DNA of 8,747 nucleotides from Candidatus Kaiserbacteria bacterium CG_4_10_14_0_2_um_filter_50_16 (GTDB lineage: Bacteria > Patescibacteriota > Minisyncoccia > Phycocordibacterales > Phycocordibacteraceae): the NCBI GenBank assembly GCA_002793115.1, contig PFPP01000039.1, positions 1 to 8,747 of the forward strand. The letters run 5' to 3'. The notes below the pieces were generated by a model that did no database searches, was not told the origin of the DNA, and worked only from the letters and a program-made list of their open reading frames with translations. Within the stretch, counting starts at the first letter, position 1. The number at the start of each line of letters is the position of its first letter. The translations under genes and the position numbers were made by a program. Below, piece by piece: positions 1 to 6,363 of the stretch.

Positions 1-1293
1 CAGATACAGAACATTAGCGAGCTGGCGATGAACGACTCGCGCAGAGATGCGCTCGCGATCGCCGAGGCGGGCTATGAAGCTATAAATGTCGGTGCTTCGC
101 TCGCACGAAAGCTCGTCATCAAAAACGGCGAGCTGTGCATCGGCGACAAGACCTACCGCCTCGCTGGGCGGCGCGTCTTTTTTGTAGGAGTCGGTAAGTG
201 CGCTTTTACAGCATCAGGAGCTATTGAAAATCTTTTTAGTAATTATCTCGAAGGCGGCATCGCACTCGATGTCTCTTCTGTCGGACATGAGCATCTTACA
301 AAAATCGAAATGCACATCGGCACCCATCCGCTCCCGAGCGAAGTGAATGTGCGTGCGACCGAGCGCATCATAGAATTCCTTTCCGGTCGCCGAGAAGACG
401 ATCTCATCATCTTCCTCATCTCGGGCGGCGGTTCGGTGCTCCTCTGCTCCCCTCCGGCGAATATGACGTACGCGGATGAGAGCGCGCTTTGGAGAGAACT
501 TACCGCACGTGGCGCTGGAATTCAGGAGATCAACACGGTGCGGAAGCATCTTTCGCGGGCGCGCGGCGGCGGACTCGCGGCGGCAAGCTATCCGGCTGAA
601 GTCATATCGCTTATCGTCTCTGACGTGCCCGGCAACAACATCGAATATATCGCTTCCGGCCCGACGGTGCGGGATTCTTCGACAGTTGACGATGCGCGAG
701 CGGTCCTCGCGCGGTACAGCATCGCGTTGCCGGAGAACATCGACTTCGTAGAAACTCCGAAAGAAGAAAGGTATTTCGAGCGAGCGACCAATGTGCTCTT
801 TCTCACGAACAACGATGCTCTCTCTGCGATGCGGGATGAAGCAGCGAGGCGAGGATATGCGGCCGAGATCGCGGACGATCGCTATACGGGAGAAGCGCGC
901 GAGGTGGGGCGCGGCATCGTGCATCTACTGCACGATGCCGCGCCAAAAACAGTGCGACTCTATGCCGGCGAAAGCACGGTTACACTCGATACGCGTACTA
1001 GAGCGAGAGGAATAGGCGGTCGAAATCAGGAAACGGCGCTCGCCGCACTCAAGGATATCCGCGTCGGCGAACTTATTTTGCCATTTGCATCTGACGGGCA
1101 TGACAATACAGACCACGCGGGGGCGATCGGCGACGATCTCGCGCGCGCGCATGCTCTCGCGCAGAATCTATCGATTGAAGAATTCCTTTCCGCACATCGC
1201 TCATACGACTTTTTTTCCACAACCGGCGATGCCCTGCAAACAGGGTATACTGGATCCAACGTGTCAGACCTTATCATCGCCCTTAAAATATGA
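1..1293 (+). CDS. Glycerate 2-kinase (DUF4147/MOFRL family), 5' end cut by window edge
   Basis: Transfers phosphate from ATP to D-glycerate to give 2-phosphoglycerate, in the cytoplasm. Residues are numbered from the ATG at 28. The N-terminal DUF4147 domain shows GVGKCA (54-59, with the Lys of the family's conserved GKxA motif), GTHPLP (98-103), ISGGGS (131-136), NTVRKHLS (169-176) and SDVPGN..IASGPT (198-213). The C-terminal MOFRL domain shows GGRNQE (330-335) and an SDGHDNTDHAGA stretch. About 421 residues fits the family. The reading frame is open to base 1, and the codons before position 28 read QIQNISELA, which resembles the usual family N-terminus (IKNxxELATT..RRxAL). There is no Shine-Dalgarno sequence before the ATG at 28, so the true start probably lies just left of the window. 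The gene ends in TGA and overlaps ppsA by 4 bases (ATGA), so the two are probably translationally coupled. A 16-bp perfect inverted repeat lies inside the gene. Family call is firm; exact substrate is inferred from the family. Confidence 0.93.
   Translation, partial: QIQNISELAMNDSRRDALAIAEAGYEAINVGASLARKLVIKNGELCIGDKTYRLAGRRVFFVGVGKCAFTASGAIENLFSNYLEGGIALDVSSVGHEHLTKIEMHIGTHPLPSEVNVRATERIIEFLSGRREDDLIIFLISGGGSVLLCSPPANMTYADESALWRELTARGAGIQEINTVRKHLSRARGGGLAAASYPAEVISLIVSDVPGNNIEYIASGPTVRDSSTVDDARAVLARYSIALPENIDFVETPKEERYFERATNVLFLTNNDALSAMRDEAARRGYAAEIADDRYTGEAREVGRGIVHLLHDAAPKTVRLYAGESTVTLDTRTRARGIGGRNQETALAALKDIRVGELILPFASDGHDNTDHAGAIGDDLARAHALAQNLSIEEFLSAHRSYDFFSTTGDALQTGYTGSNVSDLIIALKI
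908..944. repeat. Perfect 16-bp inverted repeat with 5-base loop inside glycerate kinase gene
   Basis: Bases 908-923 and 929-944 are exact reverse complements (left arm GGCGCGGCATCGTGCA), with loop TCTAC at 924-928. The stem is GC-rich and would make a very stable RNA hairpin. It encodes kinase residues 294-305, just before the MOFRL domain. It is followed on the plus strand by five A, not T, so it is not an intrinsic terminator in either direction. Confidence 0.9.
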
Positions 1294-3725
1294 ATGATTC
1301 TTTTATTCTCTGGTTCGAAGATATCACTATGGACAATGTCGCGCAGGTCGGCGGCAAAAATGCGTCCTTGGGCGAGCTCATCCGCGCCGTTGAACCGAGT
1401 GGCGTCCGCATCCCGCACGGCTTCGCAGTGACCGCGGCGGCTTATTGCCATTATCTCAAAAAGACCGGGCTTGATGTTTTTATCGATACGACGCTCAAGG
1501 GGCTCGATACTAAAAACTTGAAGGAACTTTCCATCTGCGGGAAGCTGGTGCGCGAGAAGATGCGTACAACACCACTGCCCGCGGATCTCGAGAAGGCGAT
1601 TATAGAAGCCTACGCGCGCATGGAACAGCAGTATGGCAAAAATGTCGACTGTGCCGTGCGCTCCTCCGCAACTGCAGAAGATTCGCCGGGGGCATCCTTC
1701 GCTGGCGAGCAGGAAACGTATCTTAATATCCGCGGCGGGCAAGAGGTCGTCCGCGCCGCTCTCTGGACGATGTCCTCCCTCTTCACCGACCGCGCGATCT
1801 CCTATCGCGCTGACAAGGGCTTTGACCATATGAAAGTCGCACTCTCAGTGGGCGTGCAGAAGATGGTTCGTTCAGACAAGGGCGCGTCCGGCGTGATGTT
1901 CACCGTCGATACCGAGAGTGGCTTCCGCGATATCGTCGTCGTGAACGCGACATACGGCCTCGGCGAGATGATCGTGCAGGGACACGTGACGCCGGACGAA
2001 TATCTTGTCTCCAAATCGAGAATCGAGAAGGTGAAGTCGCCGATCATCTGGAAGAAACTCGGCACGAATTTTAAGAAGATGATTTATGATACCGGCAAGA
2101 GCGGCGTCATACAGACCAAGATCGTTTCGACGCCTACCGTTCTCACGAAACGTTTCGTGCTCACAGATGCCGAGATCATCACCATGGCCTCCTGGGGCGC
2201 TCTTATCGAGAAGCATTACACTGAACGCGCGAAGAAGTGGATGCCGATGGATATGGAATGGGCGAAGGATGGCATCTCCGGAGAGCTCTATATCGTGCAG
2301 GCGCGCCCCGAGACCGTGCAGGCCGAACGCGATTTTTCAAAGCTCGTCGAGTATACAGTGTCCGGACAAGGAAAAGAGCTCGCACGTGGCATCTCTGTCG
2401 GCTCGAAGGCTGCCTCCGGCAAAACGCACCTCATTTTGAGTCCGAAGCAGATTAGGGAATTCAAAAAGGGCGAGATACTCGTTACGACGATGACCGATCC
2501 TGACTGGGAGCCGATTATGAAAATGGCGAGCGCCATCGTAACCGACAAGGGTGGACGCACTTCTCATGCGGCTATCGTCTCGCGCGAGCTCGGCCTGCCG
2601 GCGATCGTCGGTACGGGCAGCGCGACACGCGTGCTGAAAACGGGAACCATGGTCACCGTCGACGCGACCGGTAGCGCCGGCATCATCACCGCCGGGAAAG
2701 CGAAGGTGGCTGTGCGCGAGCACTCGCTCGGCACTCTGCCGGAAACGAAGACTAAAATTATGGTGAACATCGCCTCGCCGGAAATTGCGTTTGAAAACTC
2801 CTTCTTGCCCGTGAAAGGCGTCGGACTTGCACGCGAGGAATTCATCATCGCCTCTTATATCGGTGTGCATCCACTTGCGATACTTAATTTCAAGAAGCAG
2901 TCGCCGCGAGTCCGCGCCGCCATACAGAAGAAGATGGCCGGCTGGAAGGACCCGGTTGAATATTATGTCGACAATCTCGCTTACGGCATCGCAAAAATCT
3001 GTGCGGCCTTTGCTCCGCGACCGGTCATTGTGCGCTTCTCCGACTTCAAAACGAATGAATACTCCACACTGCTCGGCGGAGAGGCCTACGAGCCCGAAGA
3101 GGAAAACCCGATGATCGGCTGGCGCGGTGCTTCCCGCTACTACGACCCGAAATTCAAAGACGCATTCGTGCTTGAATGCCGCGCTCTCGTGAAAGTCCGC
3201 GAGGACATGGGCCTTGAGAACGTTATCCCGATGATTCCCTTCTGCCGCACAGTAGCGGAAGCGCAACAGGTGCTCGGCAGTATGGCCGCTCATGGTCTCG
3301 TCGCGAGAAGTCAGACTTCACATGCGAGTTCTGGAAGTCTGACTTCTGCGACTCCTGTCTATATGATGTGCGAAATACCCAGCAATGTGCTTCTCGCCGA
3401 AGAATTCCTCGATCTTTTTGACGGCATGTCGATCGGCTCTAATGATCTTACCCAGCTCACCCTCGGGCTCGATCGCGACTCCGGAATCGTAACACATATC
3501 GGCAACGAAAATGACGAAGCAGTTCGTGCGCTTATCAGCATGATCATCCGAAAATGCTCTGCGCGCGGAAAATATCTCGGCATCTGCGGTCAGGGGCCCT
3601 CCGACCTTCCCGACTTCGCGGAGTTTCTCGTCCGCGAGGGCATCGAGAGCATGTCGCTCAACCCTGACTCGGTGGTGAAGACCATCGAACATGTCGCGGA
3701 GATTGAGGAGAGGATCTCTCATTAA
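1290..3725 (+). CDS. ppsA: Phosphoenolpyruvate synthase (pyruvate, water dikinase)
   Basis: Interconverts pyruvate + ATP + H2O and PEP + AMP + Pi in the cytoplasm. All three family domains are present in order. The N-terminal ATP-binding domain (about 1-340) has GGKNASLGEL, AVRSSATAEDSPGASFAGEQ and the GLGE segment. The swivelling phosphohistidine domain has GGRTSHAA with phospho-acceptor His426. The C-terminal PEP/pyruvate barrel has NPMIGWRGASRYY, CEIPSN, FSIGSNDxTQL-like GMSIGSNDLTQLTLG, and GICGQGPSD with the likely catalytic acid Cys766. At 811 residues it is close to the usual 760-800. The excess lies partly in a Ser/Thr-rich stretch at residues 672-689, where relatives carry a short KRGENGL-like linker; it is encoded by a palindromic repeat pair. 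The ATG overlaps the kinase stop and has no clear ribosome site. Placement between a 2-phosphoglycerate-producing kinase and enolase links it to lower glycolysis; in some archaea this enzyme runs toward pyruvate and ATP, but direction here is not decided by sequence. Confidence 0.97.
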   Translation: MNDSFILWFEDITMDNVAQVGGKNASLGELIRAVEPSGVRIPHGFAVTAAAYCHYLKKTGLDVFIDTTLKGLDTKNLKELSICGKLVREKMRTTPLPADLEKAIIEAYARMEQQYGKNVDCAVRSSATAEDSPGASFAGEQETYLNIRGGQEVVRAALWTMSSLFTDRAISYRADKGFDHMKVALSVGVQKMVRSDKGASGVMFTVDTESGFRDIVVVNATYGLGEMIVQGHVTPDEYLVSKSRIEKVKSPIIWKKLGTNFKKMIYDTGKSGVIQTKIVSTPTVLTKRFVLTDAEIITMASWGALIEKHYTERAKKWMPMDMEWAKDGISGELYIVQARPETVQAERDFSKLVEYTVSGQGKELARGISVGSKAASGKTHLILSPKQIREFKKGEILVTTMTDPDWEPIMKMASAIVTDKGGRTSHAAIVSRELGLPAIVGTGSATRVLKTGTMVTVDATGSAGIITAGKAKVAVREHSLGTLPETKTKIMVNIASPEIAFENSFLPVKGVGLAREEFIIASYIGVHPLAILNFKKQSPRVRAAIQKKMAGWKDPVEYYVDNLAYGIAKICAAFAPRPVIVRFSDFKTNEYSTLLGGEAYEPEEENPMIGWRGASRYYDPKFKDAFVLECRALVKVREDMGLENVIPMIPFCRTVAEAQQVLGSMAAHGLVARSQTSHASSGSLTSATPVYMMCEIPSNVLLAEEFLDLFDGMSIGSNDLTQLTLGLDRDSGIVTHIGNENDEAVRALISMIIRKCSARGKYLGICGQGPSDLPDFAEFLVREGIESMSLNPDSVVKTIEHVAEIEERISH
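3306..3347. repeat. Paired near-palindromes (GAAGTCWGACTTC twice) inside ppsA
   Basis: AGAAGTCAGACTTC at 3306-3319 and GAAGTCTGACTTCT at 3334-3347 are exact reverse complements over 14 bases, with a 14-base loop. Each arm is itself a GAAGTC-N-GACTTC palindrome, so the unit is both a direct and an inverted repeat. It encodes PpsA residues 673-687 (Arg, Ser, Thr, Gln, Gly, Ala, His), which look like an insertion relative to other PpsA proteins. It may be a small palindromic repeat element inserted in frame. Confidence 0.88.
3705..3714 (+). promoter_or_regulatory. Possible distant ribosome binding site for eno
   Basis: The purine run GAGGAGAGGA lies inside the 3' end of ppsA, with 14 bases between its end and the eno ATG at 3729. 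This spacing is longer than usual, so coupling to ppsA termination three bases upstream of the ATG may matter more. Confidence 0.4.
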
Positions 3726-3728
3726 CAT

Positions 3729-4952
3729 ATGCGTATCAACACTGTCCTCGCTCGATCAATTTCCGACACACGCGGGTATCCGACTATAGAAACAATCCTT
3801 ACAGCTGGATCCTTTTCTGCGACGGCATCGATACCCTCGGGGAAAAGTACCGGAACGCACGAAGCTTTTGAACTGCGCGACGCCGATGGCGGCGTTACAC
3901 GTGCAATCGAGAATGTGAACGATGAGATAGCCCACGCGCTTGTTGGACGCGATTTCGATTCCATCGATGAACTCGATGCATTTCTTATCCAGCTCGATGG
4001 TACGAAAAATAAATCGCGCCTTGGCGCGAACGCGATCCTTTCGGTTTCTATTGCCGCGATGCGGCTTTCTGCTCTTATGGAGAACATACCGCTTTGGGAT
4101 GCCATTGCGAAGCGCACGGGAACGACACAGCAAGCGCCGCGCCTCTACGTAAACGTCATAAATGGCGGTGTCCACGCAGACTTTCGGCTTCCCTTTCAAG
4201 AATATATATTGGTCGTCGAGGGGAATACAAATGAGGCGTTGCCTATCGCACATGAAGCGTTTACAAAACTCGGGGAACTTCTACGGACGCATGATACAGA
4301 TGTGCCCATGGGCGACGAAGGCGGTTACGCGCCGACGTTTGACACGCTTGAACAGCCATTCGAACTGCTCGCTTCTCTCGTTGCAGAATATCCAGGCACT
4401 TCAATCGCTCTCGACGCGGCTGCTAGCGAATTGTTCCACAATGGTGCATATCAACTCCTCGGGAAATCTTATTCAGCTGATGAACTCTTGGCGTTTTACC
4501 GTGAGCTTGTCGAACGGTTCCCTCTCCACAGTATTGAAGATCCATTCGATGAAGATTCGGTAACTGACTTTATCCGTCTAACGGCAATGCTCGAAGACTT
4601 TTCGACTCCACTCGGGGCAAAAAAGGTACTCGTCGTCGGCGACGACCTAACGGTTACTAATCCCGTGCGCATCTCACAAGCCATGAAATATAAAGAAATA
4701 AATGCAGTGCTTATCAAGCCGAACCAAATCGGCACGGTGCGCGAAACGATTCTCGCGGTGCAGGAAACGTATACCGCTGATTGTAAAGTCATCGCCTCGC
4801 ATCGCTCCGGTGAGACGGACGATACCTTTATAGCGGACTTTGCCCGCGGCATCGGCGCGCACGGCATTAAAGCCGGCGGATTCGGGCAGAAAGAACGGTT
4901 GGAGAAATACGACCGTCTGCTTGCTATCGAACGCGAAGCCGAGACAAGGTAG
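3729..4952 (+). CDS. eno: Enolase (phosphopyruvate hydratase), divergent
   Basis: Dehydrates 2-phosphoglycerate to PEP in the cytoplasm, with Mg2+. The expected active-site positions are all filled: the substrate loop PSGKSTG, His149 and Glu158 in NGGVHADF..FQEY, Glu197 in GDEGG, metal ligands Asp229 (ALDAAASE), Glu270 (SIEDP) and Asp305 (VVGDDLTVTN), catalytic Lys330 (IKPNQIGT), His358 (SHRSGET) and Lys381 (IKAGG). At 407 residues it is slightly shorter than the usual 415-430. Several normally invariant neighbours differ: DTRGYPTIE for DSRGNPTVE, SGKST for SGAST, FRLPFQEY for the usual xxDIQEF, and IKAGGFGQKER for IKTGSxSRSER. Function is therefore likely kept in a diverged lineage. The gene starts 3 bases after ppsA, with no alternative upstream start because the ppsA TAA is in frame. 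The product of glycerate 2-kinase is its substrate and its product is the substrate of PpsA. Confidence 0.95.
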   Translation: MRINTVLARSISDTRGYPTIETILTAGSFSATASIPSGKSTGTHEAFELRDADGGVTRAIENVNDEIAHALVGRDFDSIDELDAFLIQLDGTKNKSRLGANAILSVSIAAMRLSALMENIPLWDAIAKRTGTTQQAPRLYVNVINGGVHADFRLPFQEYILVVEGNTNEALPIAHEAFTKLGELLRTHDTDVPMGDEGGYAPTFDTLEQPFELLASLVAEYPGTSIALDAAASELFHNGAYQLLGKSYSADELLAFYRELVERFPLHSIEDPFDEDSVTDFIRLTAMLEDFSTPLGAKKVLVVGDDLTVTNPVRISQAMKYKEINAVLIKPNQIGTVRETILAVQETYTADCKVIASHRSGETDDTFIADFARGIGAHGIKAGGFGQKERLEKYDRLLAIEREAETR

Positions 4953-4957
4953 AATAC

Positions 4958-4963
4958 AAGGAA
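4958..4963 (+). promoter_or_regulatory. Ribosome binding site for the dehydrogenase gene
   Basis: AAGGAA lies in the 15-base gap after eno, 4 bases before the ATG at 4968. It supports that start and is the clearest Shine-Dalgarno sequence in the window. The other internal genes start by stop-start overlap or a 3-base gap. Confidence 0.7.
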
Positions 4964-4967
4964 TCGT

Positions 4968-5978
4968 ATGCGTATCCACTATTTTTCGAGTGAGGGATGG
5001 GAGGAAGAGTATGTGAAAGCGAAGTTGCCAAATGAAAACACCGTCTTTCATAATGGCTCGCTTGCGGCATTCCAAGACCTAAGCGATCCAGATGCTGAAA
5101 TACTCTGTACTTTTATCGAATCGCGCATCGGAGAAGAAGAGTTGAAGCGGTTCCCCGCCCTCAAACTTATCGCGACCCGGTCGACCGGCTTTGACCATAT
5201 CGATCTCGTGGCGACGAAGGCGCGTGGCATAACGATCGCGAATGTTCCCTACTATGGAGAGAACACTGTCGCTGAATTCACCTTTGCGCTTCTTCTCGCC
5301 GTCTCGCGTCGCATTATTGACGCTGATGAGCGGATACGCGAAACTGGCACTTTCTCGCCTGTGGGGCTACGCGGTTTTGATCTCGCCGGTAAGACTATTG
5401 GGGTTGTTGGTTGCGGACACATCGGCGTCCATGTTATCCGCATTGCGAACGGCTTCGGCATGAAAGTTCTAGGGTTTGATGTGACCAGAAACGATGAGCT
5501 TGCGTGCACGCTTCACTTCACCTATGTCGCGTTACATGAACTATTTGCATCTTCCGATATTGTTACGCTTCATGTCCCCTATAACGCGCATACCCATCAT
5601 CTGATCAATAAGGAAAATATCGGCACTTTCAAAAAGGGCGCATATCTTATCAACACTTCCCGCGGCGCGGTTGTCGAAACTGAAGCCCTTATTGAAGGAC
5701 TTAAAAATGGAATCATCGCCGGCGCCGGACTCGATGTTCTCGAAGAGGAAGGTGAACTGAATGAAGAGCTCGCGCTCCTTACAGTGCCATATCCGAACGC
5801 TGACGCGATTAAGATCGCGCTGGAGAATCATTACCTTATCCAGCATCCGTGTGTCATCGTAACGCCGCATCTTGCTTTCAATACGACGGAGGCCATCGAA
5901 CGCATCCTCGACACGACGATCAAGAATATACAACAGTTTGCAGAGGGATCGCCTACAAACGTAGTTACTGAAACTTAA
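4968..5978 (+). CDS. D-2-hydroxyacid dehydrogenase, D-lactate dehydrogenase-like
   Basis: NAD-dependent reduction of a 2-oxoacid to a D-2-hydroxyacid in the cytoplasm; pyruvate to D-lactate is the likeliest reaction. The split substrate domain contains TRSTGFDHID and NVPYYGENTVAEFTFALLL. The Rossmann domain has G148-C-G150-xx-G153, followed by Asp171 at the end of the second strand, which favours NAD over NADP. Catalytic residues typical of the D-LDH family are Arg232 (NTSRGA), Glu261 (LDVLEEE) and His301 (TPHLAFNTTEA). At 336 residues it matches the family length. A good Shine-Dalgarno (AAGGAA) precedes the ATG. It is the last gene of the rightward set, 15 bases after eno. Hydroxypyruvate or glyoxylate reductase activity is an alternative that would also make sense, since it would yield the D-glycerate used by the first gene. 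The last 14 bases overlap the convergent cupredoxin gene. Fold and cofactor are firm; substrate is moderate. Confidence 0.92.
   Translation: MRIHYFSSEGWEEEYVKAKLPNENTVFHNGSLAAFQDLSDPDAEILCTFIESRIGEEELKRFPALKLIATRSTGFDHIDLVATKARGITIANVPYYGENTVAEFTFALLLAVSRRIIDADERIRETGTFSPVGLRGFDLAGKTIGVVGCGHIGVHVIRIANGFGMKVLGFDVTRNDELACTLHFTYVALHELFASSDIVTLHVPYNAHTHHLINKENIGTFKKGAYLINTSRGAVVETEALIEGLKNGIIAGAGLDVLEEEGELNEELALLTVPYPNADAIKIALENHYLIQHPCVIVTPHLAFNTTEAIERILDTTIKNIQQFAEGSPTNVVTET
5921..5960 (-). terminator. Weak candidate terminator of the copper gene set
   Basis: Reading leftward, 4 bases after the cupredoxin stop, GTTTGTAG (5960-5953) can pair with CTGCAAAC (5943-5936), with one G-U pair and a 9-base loop. 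It is followed by a U-rich but interrupted stretch (TGTTGTATATTCTTG). The stem is not GC-rich, and it lies within the 3' end of the dehydrogenase coding sequence. On the plus strand the same stem has a C-A mismatch, so it would act mainly leftward. Low certainty. Confidence 0.28.
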
Positions 5979-6360
5979 TCTGGAAGTTGTACATCCCCAT
6001 AGAACAGAGGCCTTGGAGCGTGCCTTGTGCCTTTTCAGCAGTTATCTCAATATCCTCGGTTCCTGATGGCTGAAGAAATTTCTGATACGAAAGCTTTGGA
6101 ATGACTACACTTGCAGAACAGTCAAATGTTCCGTTTGTGTTGATTCGCAACATTGTCGGAATCCCAGCTTTCGCAACCACCACGCGCGGTGAATAACCTC
6201 CTTTTGCTGTAATATCTATGATTTGTTTCCCATCGACAATTGTCGCTATCGGAGCTTCAGTGTTCACGCCTTCATCGCTCTGCTTTACAGATACAATCCA
6301 GAACGCCCACATTACTAAAACGGCACTTATCGCGAAAGCAATAATCATTCGTGTGTTCAT
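5965..6360 (-). CDS. Membrane-anchored cupredoxin-like copper protein
   Basis: A 131-residue protein with one hydrophobic N-terminal segment (about residues 5-24), which is an anchor or uncleaved signal, followed by a small beta-sandwich domain exposed outside the cytoplasm. The domain pattern GGYSPRVVVAKAGIPTMLRI, then FDCSASVVIP and LCSMGMYNF, matches the cupredoxin-like domains found next to or fused with copper ATPases, which usually read GCSS.VVFP and FTCGMGMY. Probable ligands are Cys81, Cys119, Met121 and Met123. The protein has no histidine at all, so a classical His-containing type 1 blue-copper site is impossible; a Cys/Met Cu(I)-binding or carrier site is inferred. It is the last gene of the leftward set, 3 bases after the HMA-DsbD-like gene. 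No Shine-Dalgarno is visible before its ATG, so it probably relies on coupled translation. Role: likely receives or buffers copper exported by the ATPase. Confidence 0.82.
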   Translation of the reverse strand: MNTRMIIAFAISAVLVMWAFWIVSVKQSDEGVNTEAPIATIVDGKQIIDITAKGGYSPRVVVAKAGIPTMLRINTNGTFDCSASVVIPKLSYQKFLQPSGTEDIEITAEKAQGTLQGLCSMGMYNFQIKFQ

Positions 6361-6363
6361 ATA

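Noticed and set aside
1138..1150. CG dinucleotide run in the kinase gene
   Set aside because: It encodes ordinary Ala-Arg residues in a GC-rich gene and shows no repeat structure beyond local composition.
1230..1247. Small hairpin CCCTG-CAAA-CAGGG near the kinase 3' end
   Set aside because: The stem is short (5 perfect pairs plus one wobble and one T-A), no T tract follows on either strand, and such stems are common by chance at this GC content.
1246..1251. TATACT resembling a -10 promoter box just upstream of ppsA
   Set aside because: No matching -35 element lies about 17 bases upstream (the bases there are CCGGCG), and it sits within the 3' end of the kinase coding sequence. ppsA is already coupled by the ATGA overlap.
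1026..1829. Long open frame on the minus strand opposite the kinase and ppsA
   Set aside because: It is antisense to two clearly conserved genes, and its protein has no recognisable domain. It is composition-driven shadow coding.
2337..3293. 318-codon open frame on the minus strand opposite ppsA
   Set aside because: It is fully antisense to ppsA. The Arg/His-rich product has no known motif and no ribosome site, and it is explained by GC-rich codon use on the other strand.
4014..4029. TCGCGCC-TT-GGCGCGA inverted repeat in eno
   Set aside because: It encodes the conserved enolase segment NKSRLGANAI, so the symmetry is readily explained by common codons for those residues.
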